DNA of 64,000 nucleotides from Ophiura sarsii (GCA_035610835.1 CM069441.1:82507848-82571847); one strand, 5' to 3'; shown: positions 11,101 to 21,721, numbered from the stretch's first letter. Numbers and translations: made by a program. Notes: a model not told the origin generated them from the letters alone.

Positions 11101-14100
11101 AATTGTTGTTAATGAATGTGCGAACGCGCTAGCGCGGACAGGGATAGGACATCATAGGGGGGTCCCCTGCCCCACCCCCTCCCATGTAGCCCCTGGGTAA
11201 TTATCGAATGTCCCTCGTACAAGGTTGATGATGAATACCACATTGATATGGTTCGATTACCTTCCCAAACGTCACAAACATTTTAATCGTTATCTTTACA
11301 CACAAAGAACGATTTCATGACTTTACTGACTTCATCAACGGTTGGTGTTGGTGTCTGAAATCCCACTTATCATATAAGTGTTGAGCATCCAATATATCAC
11401 ATCATTTAAAACATTTTTTTCTTTATACTCATAGCGCGACAACTTTACTTTTCCGATTTCGGCACCGACAGGATTTCTACGTCATCGTTGAGGGGTCAAA
11501 ACCTCCGTACTTTATACCAATACCCGTGGGTGTCCACCGAGACACTGCCAATGTCCATCGGCTTATACAAGAATGAGATCTACATGGTGAACAGAGATCA
11601 TCCGAAATTACAGAAGATTCCGAAAAATATCAAAGAAGGTCAAGTGATTGTACCGAGGGATGTTGGAAATGTAGAGTTTGGATGGCCTTCGGGTCTTTAT
11701 ATTGAACCAGGTAGGTACATGTAGTTCGATCACTTGGTCGTCTGGGTCGGGAAAAACGAATTGAACTAAGACACTTGCCTGCTAAATTTAAGGAGTGTAA
11801 TAAAACGGTATCAGTCAACTTGATAGTGCAGCAATCCTCCACCACGTGCACTATGACATTCAGCATGGATTTAATCCTTATTAAAACCACTGAATATTAA
11901 TGATTCAATTTGATTTCATTGTAAAGTACAACTAATAAAGTTAAAATCCTGAAAAGATGAGGAATATCCATCATCAATTAAGGAAAGTGTGACCAATAGG
12001 CGAGTCAAACCATGTTGTAATAATATGCACAATGGCAATTAACACAGTAAACATGGTAAAGTAACATGGCAGTGGAAGATTACATTACTTAAAAGGCTAA
12101 AAGGGAAATTATTCTTTTTCTTATCATGCAAATTTATTCTTATTCTAATCATCCTTATGGCTTACAAGTTACAAGTCCAATTTCTAATGTCCTTCTCTGC
12201 CAATGATTGGTATAAACACTGACATCATTGGTGCTTTCCTACTACAACTTTCCTACATGCTAAGGCATTCTCATGAGAACACTTAGCAACATTAGTGTAG
12301 ATCCCATTGTACAGACTAGTAAATGACATGGTTTACGCAAATTATGCTAGCGGTCTTATTTTTTATTGAATTAATCTCAAATTGTCAGAATATTATCAAT
12401 CTTAAAGGTAGTTGATCCGATCACATTTTCGTAACACAGAATTATTTCAAACATACGGAGATTTTCATATCATATGAAAGCTCGTATTTTTCTCATCATC
12501 ATACTGAAATTTGACGGCCTAATTCGGTATAATGACAGAGAAATCGACGAAATAGCGTTGAATTACCGCGAATGGTGGTTACCACCGATATAGTTTGTGT
12601 ACTACTCAATGGGTACAGTTCACAACATCTTGTGCGTCTAAAATAAGAACCATAATAGCTATGCATCTCAAATTTTGGGACACGACGTTTTTAAGGATGA
12701 CCTTTCATGTAGAATAGAAAACTTCAAGTTGAAAATCGGAACATCTACCTTTAACTGGGCTTTGCAAAGACGGTGAACTGGTTATGGTCCACTAGTTTTG
12801 AAAAGATTAAAACCATCATGACATTTTTTGATACACCCTGTATAAAGGGGTCAAAAAAGTAAGTCCCCCCTAAAATTTGATCAAGTTTGTTTACATAACT
12901 CTTTTGAGAGATTGAAACACTTATGAAAAGCAAAAACACTTTGCTACCCATAACAAATTTCTCAGTTTCAATATTATTATTACTTTTCCCAAAATAGTCA
13001 CATTTCACAAAAATGATGTTTTAAAAAAAAGTGGAACTTTTCAAGATTCTATACGAGTTTGTATGCATACATCCATCCACAATAGGGCGTTTTGAGAGAT
13101 TGAAACATTTACGAAAAGGAAAACCCTTGGCTACCATGCGCACCACAAAGTTTCCCCTTTTCAATATCATATGTTTACTTTTCCCAAAATAGTCACATTT
13201 CACCAAAATGATGTTTTCCGAAAAGTGGCACTTTTCAACGATAGAGGGAAGTTATTGATGTTAATGGTGGACCCTGTTTGGTTAGTCATGCATGAAATAA
13301 AATCATTTTATTTATAATTTTACTAAGAACCAGCTAAAGAAAGAAAATTCTTTCTTTTAATTGAAAATAAAGACAATTTAAACTAATTTTTAACAGTACT
13401 GGAGACACTGTTGTAGCCTTCTTGCATACGATTTTGAAAAGTGCCACTTTTTCTTATAACATCATTTTTGAAAAATGTGATTGTTTTGGAAGAAGTGAAA
13501 ATGCCATTGAAAAAACCTTACTTTTGATGGGTAGCCAAGCGTTTTCACTTTTTATAAACGTTTCAGGTTTTTTAAAACGTACATTTGTGTGCATAACTAG
13601 TATTCTCTTTCTTAATAAACCCTTTAGCCCTTAGTGTTATCACTACTAACAATTACCTTACGTTTAATGCAACAGTAGCGACGATGCATCCTGTAACGAC
13701 AATACTGTCATCTACACCTGATGCCACCACTACTTCAGGAACCTTAGATGATCAGAGGTTGGACAATTATAGTAAGCTTGGTATAAGATGAATAATCAAT
13801 CAATAAACAATCAAATGACCGATAGGTGGGTATTCTTTTGGCCCAATCCTCATATAATGATTATAAGTAACAATCGCCTCACACTTGTCTAACTCTTGAT
13901 ATACCCGTATATCAGTTGTATGACGAACTGTACGACCAACCGGAGAGGTGCGTCGTGGGTGCGTCATTTACCACCACATTCTTGACGCAGGGTACGTCAT
14001 GGACAGCCTTTGGTCCGACACAATATTGACGAATGTGTGCGTCAATGTCAGTCACTTATCACCAGGGTGCGTCACAGGGTACGTCTTCATGCGTACAACA

Positions 14101-16128
14101 AAATACGAACATTATATTTTACATGGCAGGCTCTATTCGATCACCACCAACCAGGCTTTACTTTTTAGATATGCGACTTCCGAAGTGCAAAAATCACTAT
14201 TCCAATACTCTCACCGCGTGTTCAGTGCAAACAAAATGCTTGCGTAAAATCACCCTCACGTATAGGACTGGTATGTGCCGCTCTTGAAGAAAGCATTGTA
14301 TACGTTTTAAGAAGTATTTTCATATAATTATATTGCAATCCACTTCAGTCAACAATGATGTATGATGGTGGGGTGCGTCATTTGAGACAGTACTGGTCCG
14401 TCAGAATCAATCAATTTTGCGTCACAAGGGTACCGTCATTGTATGGTAAAGATCCGCAAATGTGTGACACATGACATGGGTGCGTCATTTATTAAAAAAC
14501 ACACCTAACAACAACACCGATTCTACCGGATATGTGAGGTGGCCGCACGCTTCTACAAAACATGGAATCCGCGAAGGCATGTACTAAGGTAACGGATGTG
14601 AATGCCTAGGACTCCCATTGGTCACCGATTACCGTGTATTTGTAAAAAATATAAAAAATTGCTTTAATGTGCAAATGTGAATCTTTTCCATTTCCACGTC
14701 AGATGAAGTTTTTGCTATTGCTATCAGCGTCCCTATAATCGGCTCTATCATCATTAACATCGCTGTTTGTCTGTTATACTTCAAGTTCAAATCAGGGTAG
14801 GTGCTCAATTATTACAGATATTTGGCCCTACGTTATTTTACTCCGTTAGTGTCGAAGCGTTGTTATTTTGATTAAATCCTTTTTAGGTCGTTCGTAGGAT
14901 GGTAGGAGAGACTTTATGGCTGCATCATTCGTGTATGAGTTTATCAGTCAGTCTGTCAGTCTGTCAAACATTTAGTTTCCATTTTTTCCCCATTTCTTTT
15001 TCATACAAAGTCCAACAGTGACCTAACTTGGTAAAAAAGATGCAACATGGGAACCTTTATATGTCAATGAGGTCAAAGGTCACATATCAAGGTCAAAGTT
15101 CATCTGAGGCAAAGTTGTAAAATAAGCTGGAAGCATCAACAAAATGTCATTTCTTTTTTATTCAAAGACCGATTGCAACCAAATTTGGATCATACAGGGA
15201 ACATGGGAACCTTCATATGCCAATAAGGTCAACGGTTAGCAATCAAGGTCAAAGGTCATATGATTCGAAGTTGTAAAATCAGCTGAAAGCATAAACAATG
15301 ACATTCATTTTTCATACAAAGACCGATCAAGTTGTAAAATAGACCAACAACATCCAGAAATACAAAGAACGATTGGAACCAAATCCAATTGCAAACAAAC
15401 TTGGTTCATAACTGTAACATGAAACCTTCATATAAAATCATTGACTTCAGAATGCTCACTTAATGTAATACCCTTAAAGAAAGAAGACCTATACCAGACC
15501 GCGTCTGTATTTTTTTTACTTCAGGCTCTGCTGGTAATAAATATGTAAATAAATACAGTTTGTTAGCGACGACACCTCCCCTTACATCCACCCAGAAAAT
15601 TAAAGATGGTTTGTTTTTTTGAAATTGTTATCTTGCTCTATTATGTTAGATCCATATTCGAAACTATCCCGCAAAATGCAAACACATGTTTAATAGCTCT
15701 CTTGATATATCCACGATATACTAAAAACAGTTTCAAACTATTGTTCATTGAAACTATATACCTTCATGTACTGTCATTCGTACATTTTCATTTCGTACAG
15801 GAGTAAGTCGACTACTGATACAACTCCACCAGAGAATCCGGAGTCGGCTTACACTGGCTTAAATCCATCAACCATGAGTTACACGGCCTACGAAACGTAT
15901 GAGTATCTAAACAATGGCGCAGAGGAAACGGTAGATGTACCGCGTAGTAATAACATTCCAGACCAAACATACGCTGATCTAGATCCACCTATATCGATGA
16001 TCTCAAGCTATAGTACGTATCTGAGCGCGGATGATAACGCCATGACTGACACTAACACATGCCGTACTAGCGTTCTCTCGCCTACAGAAAATGCAGATTC
16101 GACTTACGATAGCGTGGACACAAAGTAA
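5185..16128 (+). CDS. Receptor 1: signal peptide, YWTD (LDLR class B) propeller, Thr/Ser stalk, TM, tyrosine-motif tail
   Basis: Eight exons read through in phase: 5185-5266, 7570-7821, 8100-8259, 9413-9528, 11435-11710, 13676-13771, 14703-14796 and 15801-16128 (stop TAA). They total 1404 nt, or 467 residues. Residues 1-27 form a hydrophobic signal peptide (MRLTTVP...LAGAFS). Residues 28-295 hold LDLR class B repeats such as KNIYWTQW, NMYFSHEG, RVWWSDAT and RQLYFSDFG, about the length of one six-bladed propeller. The usual EGF modules are absent. Residues 296-327 are a Thr/Ser-rich stalk. Residues about 331-352 are a transmembrane helix. The tail carries SAYTGL (Y376), YEYLNN (Y392, Y394), TYADL (Y416) and STYDSV (Y461). 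Every junction has GT/AG ends, and intron phases are mainly 1. It is probably a cell-surface receptor that signals through SH2 partners; the ligand is unknown. Transposons fill introns 1, 3 and 4. The tail ends earlier than in receptor 2. Confidence 0.85.
5363..7233 (+). mobile_element. Non-autonomous DNA element with GGGGCAACTGG termini (copy 1, in receptor 1 intron 1)
   Basis: The left end reads TA then GGGGAGGATGGGGCAACTGG, and the right end is its inverted counterpart ending ...ttgccccatattcccc then TA. This fits a TA target duplication. The same motif recurs in both orientations just inside the left end (about 5561-5593) and in the right half (about 6340-6375). No transposase frame is visible in about 1.87 kb. 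Copies lie at 16891-18734 and, inverted, at 52298-54158, with a truncated one at 258-1450. Confidence 0.85.
7885..7945. repeat. ACAGACAGACACGACCG short tandem repeat
   Basis: A CAGA/CGAC-type simple repeat lies in receptor 1 intron 2, directly after the second coding exon. It creates long spurious frames on the - strand. Confidence 0.8.
8262..9135 (-). pseudogene. 3' fragment of a CR1/L2-type LINE in receptor 1 intron 3
   Basis: Read on the - strand, a frame from about 9135 down to the stop at 8414 encodes the C-terminal part of a reverse transcriptase ORF2. Typical pieces are KTEFFVVAS, NLGVIFDGSM, SRLDYANSLLFG, LKRLQRLQNKAARLV, LHWLQIKDRI and APRLWNELP. The RT catalytic core is absent because the element is 5'-truncated. 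Its 3' end is 'GGCGCT...' followed by a (TTA)n tail at 8281-8312, as is usual for L2/CR1-like elements. It lies antisense to the host gene. Confidence 0.85.
9136..9310. repeat. GAC/GAT-rich trinucleotide repeat
   Basis: Degenerate (ACG/GAC)n and (GAT)n tracts sit immediately next to the truncated 5' end of the LINE fragment in receptor 1 intron 3. They give artificial poly-Ser and poly-Arg frames. Confidence 0.8.
9873..11219 (-). mobile_element. Degenerate mariner transposon in receptor 1 intron 4
   Basis: The left end TACGAGAGGCATTCAATA (from 9873) is the inverted match of the right end, which read on the - strand is TACGAGGGACATTCGATA, ending at 11219. TA flanks both ends. The length of 1347 bp is usual for mariner. 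On the - strand, about 10850 down to 9960, transposase pieces are recognisable: an N-terminal SGNLKDEFRACIKIRAKLG, then LPHENAPAHTFALVQDF, then IRILPHL. Stops and frameshifts are many, so it is dead. Confidence 0.8.
11034..11195. mobile_element. Short GC-rich MITE nested in the mariner
   Basis: The segment begins CAGGGGCGGCGCC and ends GTAGCCCCTG. Further inside, GGGGGTGGGG pairs with CCCCACCCCC, so it is a 162-bp inverted-repeat insertion. CAGGG termini are typical of hAT-derived MITEs. The flanks ggttgatg and ggtaatta match at only about five of eight positions, so the target duplication is weak. Confidence 0.4.
12890..13600. repeat. Two direct units and one inverted unit of a ~180-bp repeat in receptor 1 intron 5
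   Basis: Units near 12893-13050 and 13056-13240 share 'gagagattgaaaca', 'cttttcccaaaatagtcaca' and 'aaaatgatgttt'. A third unit at about 13415-13600 carries the same blocks in the opposite orientation, with 'aaaatgtgattgttttggaa' matching the Ca-rich strand. The inverted pair could fold into a long hairpin in the transcript. Unit 2 keeps only the flank 'agtattctctttcttgataa' near 40171. Confidence 0.7.
13935..14490. repeat. Cluster of TGCGTCA motifs in receptor 1 intron 6
   Basis: By eye, TGCGTCA or its complement TGACGCA occurs seven times, often as GGTGCGTCA, and near-matches such as GTACGTCA lie between them. The motif resembles ATF/CREB or Maf-type bZIP half-sites. The homologous intron of receptor 2 has about nine. 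It may be a diverged tandem repeat or a regulatory cluster. Confidence 0.6.
14985..15360. repeat. ~150-bp tandem repeat containing AGGTCA direct repeats (receptor 1 intron 7)
   Basis: Two and a part units share 'catacaaag.cc', 'acatgggaacctt', 'atatg.caat.aggtca' and 'caaggtcaaag'. AGGTCAAAGGTCA at 15070-15082 and 15246-15258, and AGGTCAAAGTTCA at 15090-15102, have the DR1 spacing used by RXR/HNF4-type nuclear receptors. The repeat recurs at 41790-42140. Function is not shown. Confidence 0.7.
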
Positions 16129-16174
16129 ACATGGAAAGTACCCATGCCTCCACCTGTTGAATTTGACACACATG

Positions 16175-16681
16175 CAAGGATACTATTAATTTTGGGATAG
16201 GAAAGTCCTATTCTAACGTACGTAGCGAAAACGGACCTTTTGCATATTTGAATAAATTATGATAATCGTCTGGAATGCGTCGGTGACCGGCGTATGACGT
16301 CAAATTTAGTCAGCATAGAATTGACTTTAGTCAGCATAGAATTGGTGGCGCTGTGCACGCGGTAGATTTACAGTACACACAGCTTGCTGTCAAAAATGAT
16401 ACTGACACTGAAGTTGGTTATCCAACTCCATCGGTTTTTGGATGAAATAATTTAGTTCCAACGTGTGATGAATTTTATGGGGTCATATAATCAAAATCCC
16501 GGGCAAAATCCGTTGTTACATTGAAAGCAATGGAAATTCAAAATTAACGCCCGTTCGTGTCTACCATCGTCTGCTACAATCACAGGGACAATCACGCCTT
16601 ATCGGTATAGCGCCATCAATTCTATGCTGACTAAGTTCAATTTAAAAGTGGACCCGATCGGCAAGCTCAGTGGCATACCCC
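16175..16681. mobile_element. 507-bp insertion in the ancestral tail exon of receptor 1
   Basis: Receptor 2 reads 'gacacacatggtggtgatg' without interruption. In receptor 1 the same sequence is split, with 'tgacacacatg' before 16175 and 'tgacacatg' repeated after 16681, which looks like a target-site duplication of about 9 bp. The insertion has no obvious inverted ends of its own, but it contains a nested MITE. It supplies an AATAAA at 16251-16256, which could serve as the polyadenylation signal for receptor 1. Confidence 0.7.
16327..16634. mobile_element. 308-bp MITE nested in the insertion
   Basis: The left end TTAGTCAGCATAGAATTG at 16327 is matched by the inverted right end ending at 16634. 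The arms extend through TGGCGCT and its complement. A 21-bp piece of the left end is repeated in tandem just upstream (16306). There is no coding content. Confidence 0.8.
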
Positions 16682-16731
16682 TGACACATGGTGGTGATGT
16701 AGCTACGGCTTACTACGCCAACATTACGTAA
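16682..16731 (+). pseudogene. Stranded C-terminal coding remnant of receptor 1
   Basis: This piece is nearly identical to the last codons of receptor 2 (THGGDVATAYYANIT and stop). In receptor 1 it lies beyond the new stop codon at 16126-16128 and the insertion, so it is not translated. Together with 16129-16174 it marks the original end of the tail exon. Confidence 0.85.
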
Positions 16732-16890
16732 TACCCTTATTGTCTACTCTCCAATGCTATAACTCCACAATCCCTTATTAATTACTGGAAAAAGTAGGTT
16801 TAACTATTTAAAAACGCTTCTTACATGTATGATATATCGTTGAAGAAAGTGTATTGAAGTGTACCACCGTCCTCAAGAAGTAACTATCCA

Positions 16891-18734
16891 TAGGGGAGGG
16901 TGGGGCAACTGGACCGGTTAAGCATATTTCATGATATAAAAGCTTAAAGCTCGTGTAAATATTTATGGAATTGCTATGAAAATATCACCCATGTAACTGT
17001 TTACATATAATCAATGTTAAAAAATATCCAAACAAAAGGCCAATTACCACTAACTAAAAACTTTACTTGGCACGGTCCAGTTACCCCATCGTTGGGGCAA
17101 CTGGTCTTATATGTTCCAACGGTTAGAATAGACAGAAATCATTGATTGACAACACGGTAACTAAGCAGTATTTTCTTTACAAATTCATTTCCATATTATT
17201 TAACGTGTAAAAATGATACAGGTCTCATGAAACCCATGTTTTATACAGTTTTCGTGGTTAACGTGTAAAACGCAGTAATACTAATGGTGTACAAAGCAAG
17301 CGCAATGTTCGACTGTACGTTTATTAGATAAAACGGTATGAACCTAGTTAAATGGTTACATGGTTGTGATATGCAGACGCCCCATACATTTGTCTATATA
17401 TACCCCTTTCTTTAATGATTTTATTTACTTCATATAATCATCATTTATATAGTACTTATAATAAACCATCTTGATATTTAGCCAGCTTTTCATGTTACAG
17501 GGGAAGTTAGTCAATATGACAATGACGACCCAACGGTTGATATACACAAAAAGCAGTGGATAAAATACATAAATCATGATATTTCGTCATAGCAAATACC
17601 TTTACAGACACCATTCAAAGTATAATAAAGATGTAATTCATAATACCGAGGTTTTAAACCATTCTAAAGCAATTTCATGTCATATTGTAATCCTTCAATA
17701 TCAGAAATAGTGGTAATTAGACCCGAAATGCCCCAAAATGTCTAAGAACTTGAAAGATGTGAATTATGTCATATTCTATTCACATTTCAATACCGAGTCA
17801 TGTTTTATTGACACTAACAACTCATTTTACAATTTTGATTAAGTTTTTGCAGGCGGTCCACACCCCTTCGGACCACTTACCCCAACAAATGACGTAGCAC
17901 TTTTTCGAGATGAAACGTTATTAAAACACGCCTGTGACGTACACATTTTACGCCAAAATGTTTTAAAACATACCACCGTTTGTCATAATAATCAATAACT
18001 CCAATACATTTAAAAAAAAGGGAAAACTGCATTTTTGTTTTTAGCCATTACACAGATTTCAGTAGCCAGTGAGTATCTTTGAATTCGCAAATAGTACGGT
18101 GTTCGGGTCCAACAAGTAGACGAGTGTCTTTAGATAAATAAGAAATGGTGTACTTTGTTATTTGCAAATTCGTGAACTAATAACTCTACCAAATGAATAC
18201 CCGTGATAATGATTTAAGTTGAAGCATTCTTTAAATGATAATATTGATCGGAAATCCAAACCACCAATGTCCCAAATTACCAATATGCGCCATTTTACGG
18301 TCATTTCAACCACAACCTATGGTTTTAATCATATTTCGGAAAGTCCCTAAGCACACCACAATATAGCACCCATCAAATGCAATATGCACCTAGTATCTTA
18401 AGACGACTGTGTACTGCATGTATATATTTACTGTTGCATATCTGTCAATCATATAAAGTACATTAAACATGATCTAAACCCATCTTCATATATCGCCCAT
18501 ACTATCTGTGAATTTTCAATCAGTCACTCAAGGAGTTAGCTTCAAAGATATGGAGAAAAATCACATGTGTAAATATCCTCAAGTTCCAAATGTTTTGGAT
18601 TGTAGAAGGTAAAGATATATGTCAAGTATCAACAAAAGTCGTATTGTTCAAAAGAAAGCAGTATGCCCATACAATTACAAAATCCTTCATTTCGGACCAC
18701 TTGCCCCACGGTCCAGTTGCCCCATATTCCCCTA
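16891..18734 (+). mobile_element. GGGGCAACTGG DNA element (copy 2)
   Basis: This is a full-length copy, 1844 bp, from TA-GGGGAGGGTGGGGCAACTGG to ...ccccat attcccc-TA, closely matching the copy at 5363-7233 throughout. It sits about 160 bp downstream of the receptor 1 remnant. It has no coding frame and the same subterminal motifs. Confidence 0.85.
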
Positions 18735-18844
18735 TACGCTCATAACTCTATAAATATGGTTTCAAATAAAAAAATTACGGACTAATTTCTCCTCTTCAAT
18801 ATTAAGAGACATTTTTGCGAAGATCGGTTAAAGATTAAGAACGC

Positions 18845-19040
18845 TACACCCCAAGCAAGGAGACAAAGTGGAGTTTATGTTCGCACTTGAGTTCTGAACA
18901 CGCAGGATAGTATGGCAGGTAAGGTAAGGTATGTGCATGGGCTGCATTGATCAATCCACGTATTATTATCGACCGGTGAGTTCTCGCTCCCCGTTAATCA
19001 ATAACCTGCCTATTGCTACACCGTCACTGCGTGTAAAAGA
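18845..19040. repeat. Duplicated block D3, copy 1 (partner 43590-43750)
   Basis: 'gttcgcacttgag', 'gaacacgcaggatagtatgg' and 'gcatgggctgcattgatc' recur in the same order near 43600. The block is non-coding. It shows that unit duplication extends past the receptor gene. Confidence 0.75.
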
Positions 19041-19078
19041 ACAAATGCTAAACTTTTAAACTGGTTTTGGACATACAT

Positions 19079-19405
19079 TGTACTACTACTATTACTACTA
19101 CTACTACTACCTGACATTTACACCGCGCAAAAAAACCCAATAAAAATTGCACTAAGGCGCATAAAAACACAAACAATGGATGAAAATAAAAGTCAAATAA
19201 CAACTGAAAAGTCAATGCAAACATGATAAATTAAGTTATTGTAAGCATTATAGAAGAGATGTTGCTTGAGCAGTTTCTTGAATATGTGAATTGAGGAAGC
19301 ACATTTAACATGAATTAGTAATGCATTCCAAAGTTTAGGTCCTATGACAGGCCTATGACTCTCATATCTGTCCATTGTTGAGATTTGGTTCACAGTATAG
19401 TGCAC
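19079..19405 (-). pseudogene. LINE 3' fragment with trinucleotide tail
   Basis: The - strand frame ending at 19193 reads GPKLWNALLIH and IHIFKKLLKQHLF, the usual C-terminus of CR1/L2-type ORF2 proteins. It is followed by a 3' UTR and a (TAG)n tail at 19079-19110. Only about the last 60 residues remain. Confidence 0.65.
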
Positions 19406-19905
19406 TCTATCAGTGCGTCACCCGGAAGTTAAGCGTAAACTGTCAATCATTCGTTGTGAATGAATATTCAGTCATGACTATTCATGACCTCACACGATGT
19501 GATCGTCGTGATCCGGCATCCTTCCCAACTGATCTGATATACAATATTCATAAATGCAAATAACGCCACGCGCGCCCCTCCTCTGTCACTGTCAGACGAA
19601 GCCATCCACACTTTAAAATTCGTATTTTGTTCTGCGTAAATTATTTTCAAATAACCAATTCTGAATGTTTCGTGTCATATAAGAACTAAATTCTGCCATC
19701 ATCAAAACAAATCAGTTTATTTTCGGCAAGCTTAGTGCTAGGAATCAAGGCCCCATCCCTACCACGTCCACTTGGATGGCCCGTTTTGTATTGATATTCC
19801 GTTACTCTGTTTGATTGTTTTTTCCCATTTATTCATTCGAATAACTGAGGTCCTTTAATCAATTCCATCACTATATTATGTCATAATATGTATAATCTGC
19901 GAAAG
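19345..19905. repeat. Duplicated blocks D4 and D5, copy 1 (partners 46510-46830 and 45730-45915)
   Basis: D4 (19345-19700) contains 'ctcatatctgtccattgttg' and 'cgtgtcatataa'. D5 (19715-19905) contains 'tttcggcaagcttagtgcta' and 'gaggtcctttaatca'. Both recur in unit 2 but in swapped order and separated, so a rearrangement followed the duplication. I see no gene in them. Confidence 0.75.
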
Positions 19906-20163
19906 GATTTTGAGGTAATTAGGAATCGTATCGCTCTGTAACTTGGAATGTATGTATGATTTATGATCGGAAATGTAAATCTGCAAGAAAATCTACTTTC
20001 TAAAAAAAATCATGAATAGAGGGCTGATTTTGCGGCTTAAAGTCAACACGATATGGTTTGAGGCTCCAAAGACACTTTGAAAGTATCACAAATATTGCCA
20101 TTGTCAATGAAAAGGAGTTTAAATATTTATGAGGTGTAAGAAAACAAATACTACATGGTATAT

Positions 20164-20304
20164 CGGGGAAATAGTGCAACTGCAACTATTTCCCCCTCGT
20201 TTCCCCCTCGGTACTGGCTACAGGCCTACCACCTCTAAACCTCCTGGTTCGGGGTGGTAGGCCTGTACAGTAGCCAGTACATCGGGATGCACTATTATTC
20301 CCCG
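20164..20304. repeat. Nested double hairpin
   Basis: Outer arms CGGGGAAATAGTGCA (20164) and TGCACTATTATTCCCCG (to 20304) enclose inner arms GTACTGGCTACAGGCCTACC (20211) and its complement ending at 20280, which carries a 5-nt insertion. The arrangement fits a foldback element. Confidence 0.8.
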
Positions 20305-20324
20305 CTAACCATGTAGTATTTGTA

Positions 20325-21721
20325 TACTATTGACCGTAACGTATTTGACTATTGACCGGGTTCACTAAAACGGCATCAAGCATACCATCGTGTTCTAGAA
20401 ATGTCGTAGTTCGATCACAATCCATTATATAGCAGCCCGCCAAAACACAATTGAATCACAAGACGCGTTATGATGTGGGTATCGCGTGAGCGCTATCCTG
20501 ATTTTGTTTGGTATGATCATCGGAAAAAACCGTATTTTTCCGTTCGAGTGACGTCACTGGGAATCCAGACAATATCTCTCCTACATAAATCTCTTTCTAG
20601 AGGAGTTCGGAAATCCAGACTTTGTGTCTTTTTTGCGGTTTGAATGATCACCGGGAAAAGAAAATCCAGATTCTTTCATAATTTGCTCTCGGAAATCCGA
20701 GAACTTCCAGATATTAATAATGACCCCTCTATACGGGTGTGCACATATTATCTGGAATTTGTCATAGCACCGTCGTATAACATAATGATACTTAAACAGC
20801 TTTTCTTTCAATTGGACTCACTTTATTCGTCGTCTGTGGTGTGCTCTTAAATACTACGGCAGTGTAGTGGGGGTAATCATGTAATGTGAGATATTGTGAC
20901 TATACCGTTTAGGCAGCGCTTAATCAAAGACTTTATGGCTTAATCAATATTGCATTAGAAACGCTCACAATATTTGAAAACCAAAAATCGTTGGGGAAAC
21001 AATTTAAATTGCGTGTTGTCTTTCCATATTATGCAATGGGAATACTATAATTGCGTAATGAAGCTAAATCAACCCGATCTGTTTTATAAATGCAACTACG
21101 CGGCAATCGTCTGCAAACGAAAGTTCCAAAATTTCACAAAATGTTTCAAAAAATTCAGAATTATTGAATGTCATCACCATATTTGGAATCATCATGAGAA
21201 ATGCATTACAATATATAAGTACAAACATGCCTAGTAGGCTAGTATTGATTTAATAATTATTGGGATGGACTTTGAAAGTTGGGAAAGGTCTCCGAAAAAT
21301 CTGTTTAACATGGTAAAAGTAATAACCGCATGGAAAGCGTTAAATATCACCCTTCCATCATGCGTATTTTATTATATTTGTATAAATCCAGACGAAAATG
21401 CTGCTCAAACTAATTATTTCTGGTTTAATAAAGCATATGACATGCTAGTCAGAGTTAAGTACTCGGGCGTGTTACCACTTCACAATGATGCGCTCATATC
21501 TTAATTGAGTTCTTTTTCCAGTTACCTCCGCTTTGGGCTGATATGTTTACTTCTGATACAGTCTAGCCACGGTAGACGAGGATATTGTATAAACCAATCG
21601 ATTGGTAAACGCATACAACCTTTTCCCCTTGTAGCAGTCATTTCATGCACATGGTATAATTTATATCACAATTTTCAATTTTGAGAATGAAATCACCCTT
21701 TTGCGTCTAATTCACAACAAT
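20325..21721. repeat. Duplicated block D6, non-coding part upstream of TMEM26-1
   Basis: The block matches 59755-61597 in the same order, for example 'cgtatttgactattgaccgg', 'tagttcgatcacaatccatt' and 'catgcctagtagg'. Unit 2 has about 500 bp extra at 59810-60310. This is presumably the 5' flank of both TMEM26 genes. No TATA box or other core element stands out. Confidence 0.7.

Larger units (their letters stand above)
13610..16760 (+). repeat. Duplicated block D2, copy 1 (partner 40165-43065)
   Basis: This block holds the stalk, transmembrane and tail exons of receptor 1 with their introns. It matches the same part of receptor 2 almost base for base in the exons and well in the introns. The similarity starts a few dozen bases upstream of the stalk exon. 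The YWTD exons before it have no counterpart in unit 2, so the exchange of ectodomains lies near this boundary. Confidence 0.9.

Noticed and set aside
15748..15800. Extension of the receptor 1 tail exon upstream of 15801
   Set aside because: The open frame runs on by chance through a pyrimidine tract and 'tttcgtacag' acceptor; the phase 2 join from the TM exon requires a start at 15801.
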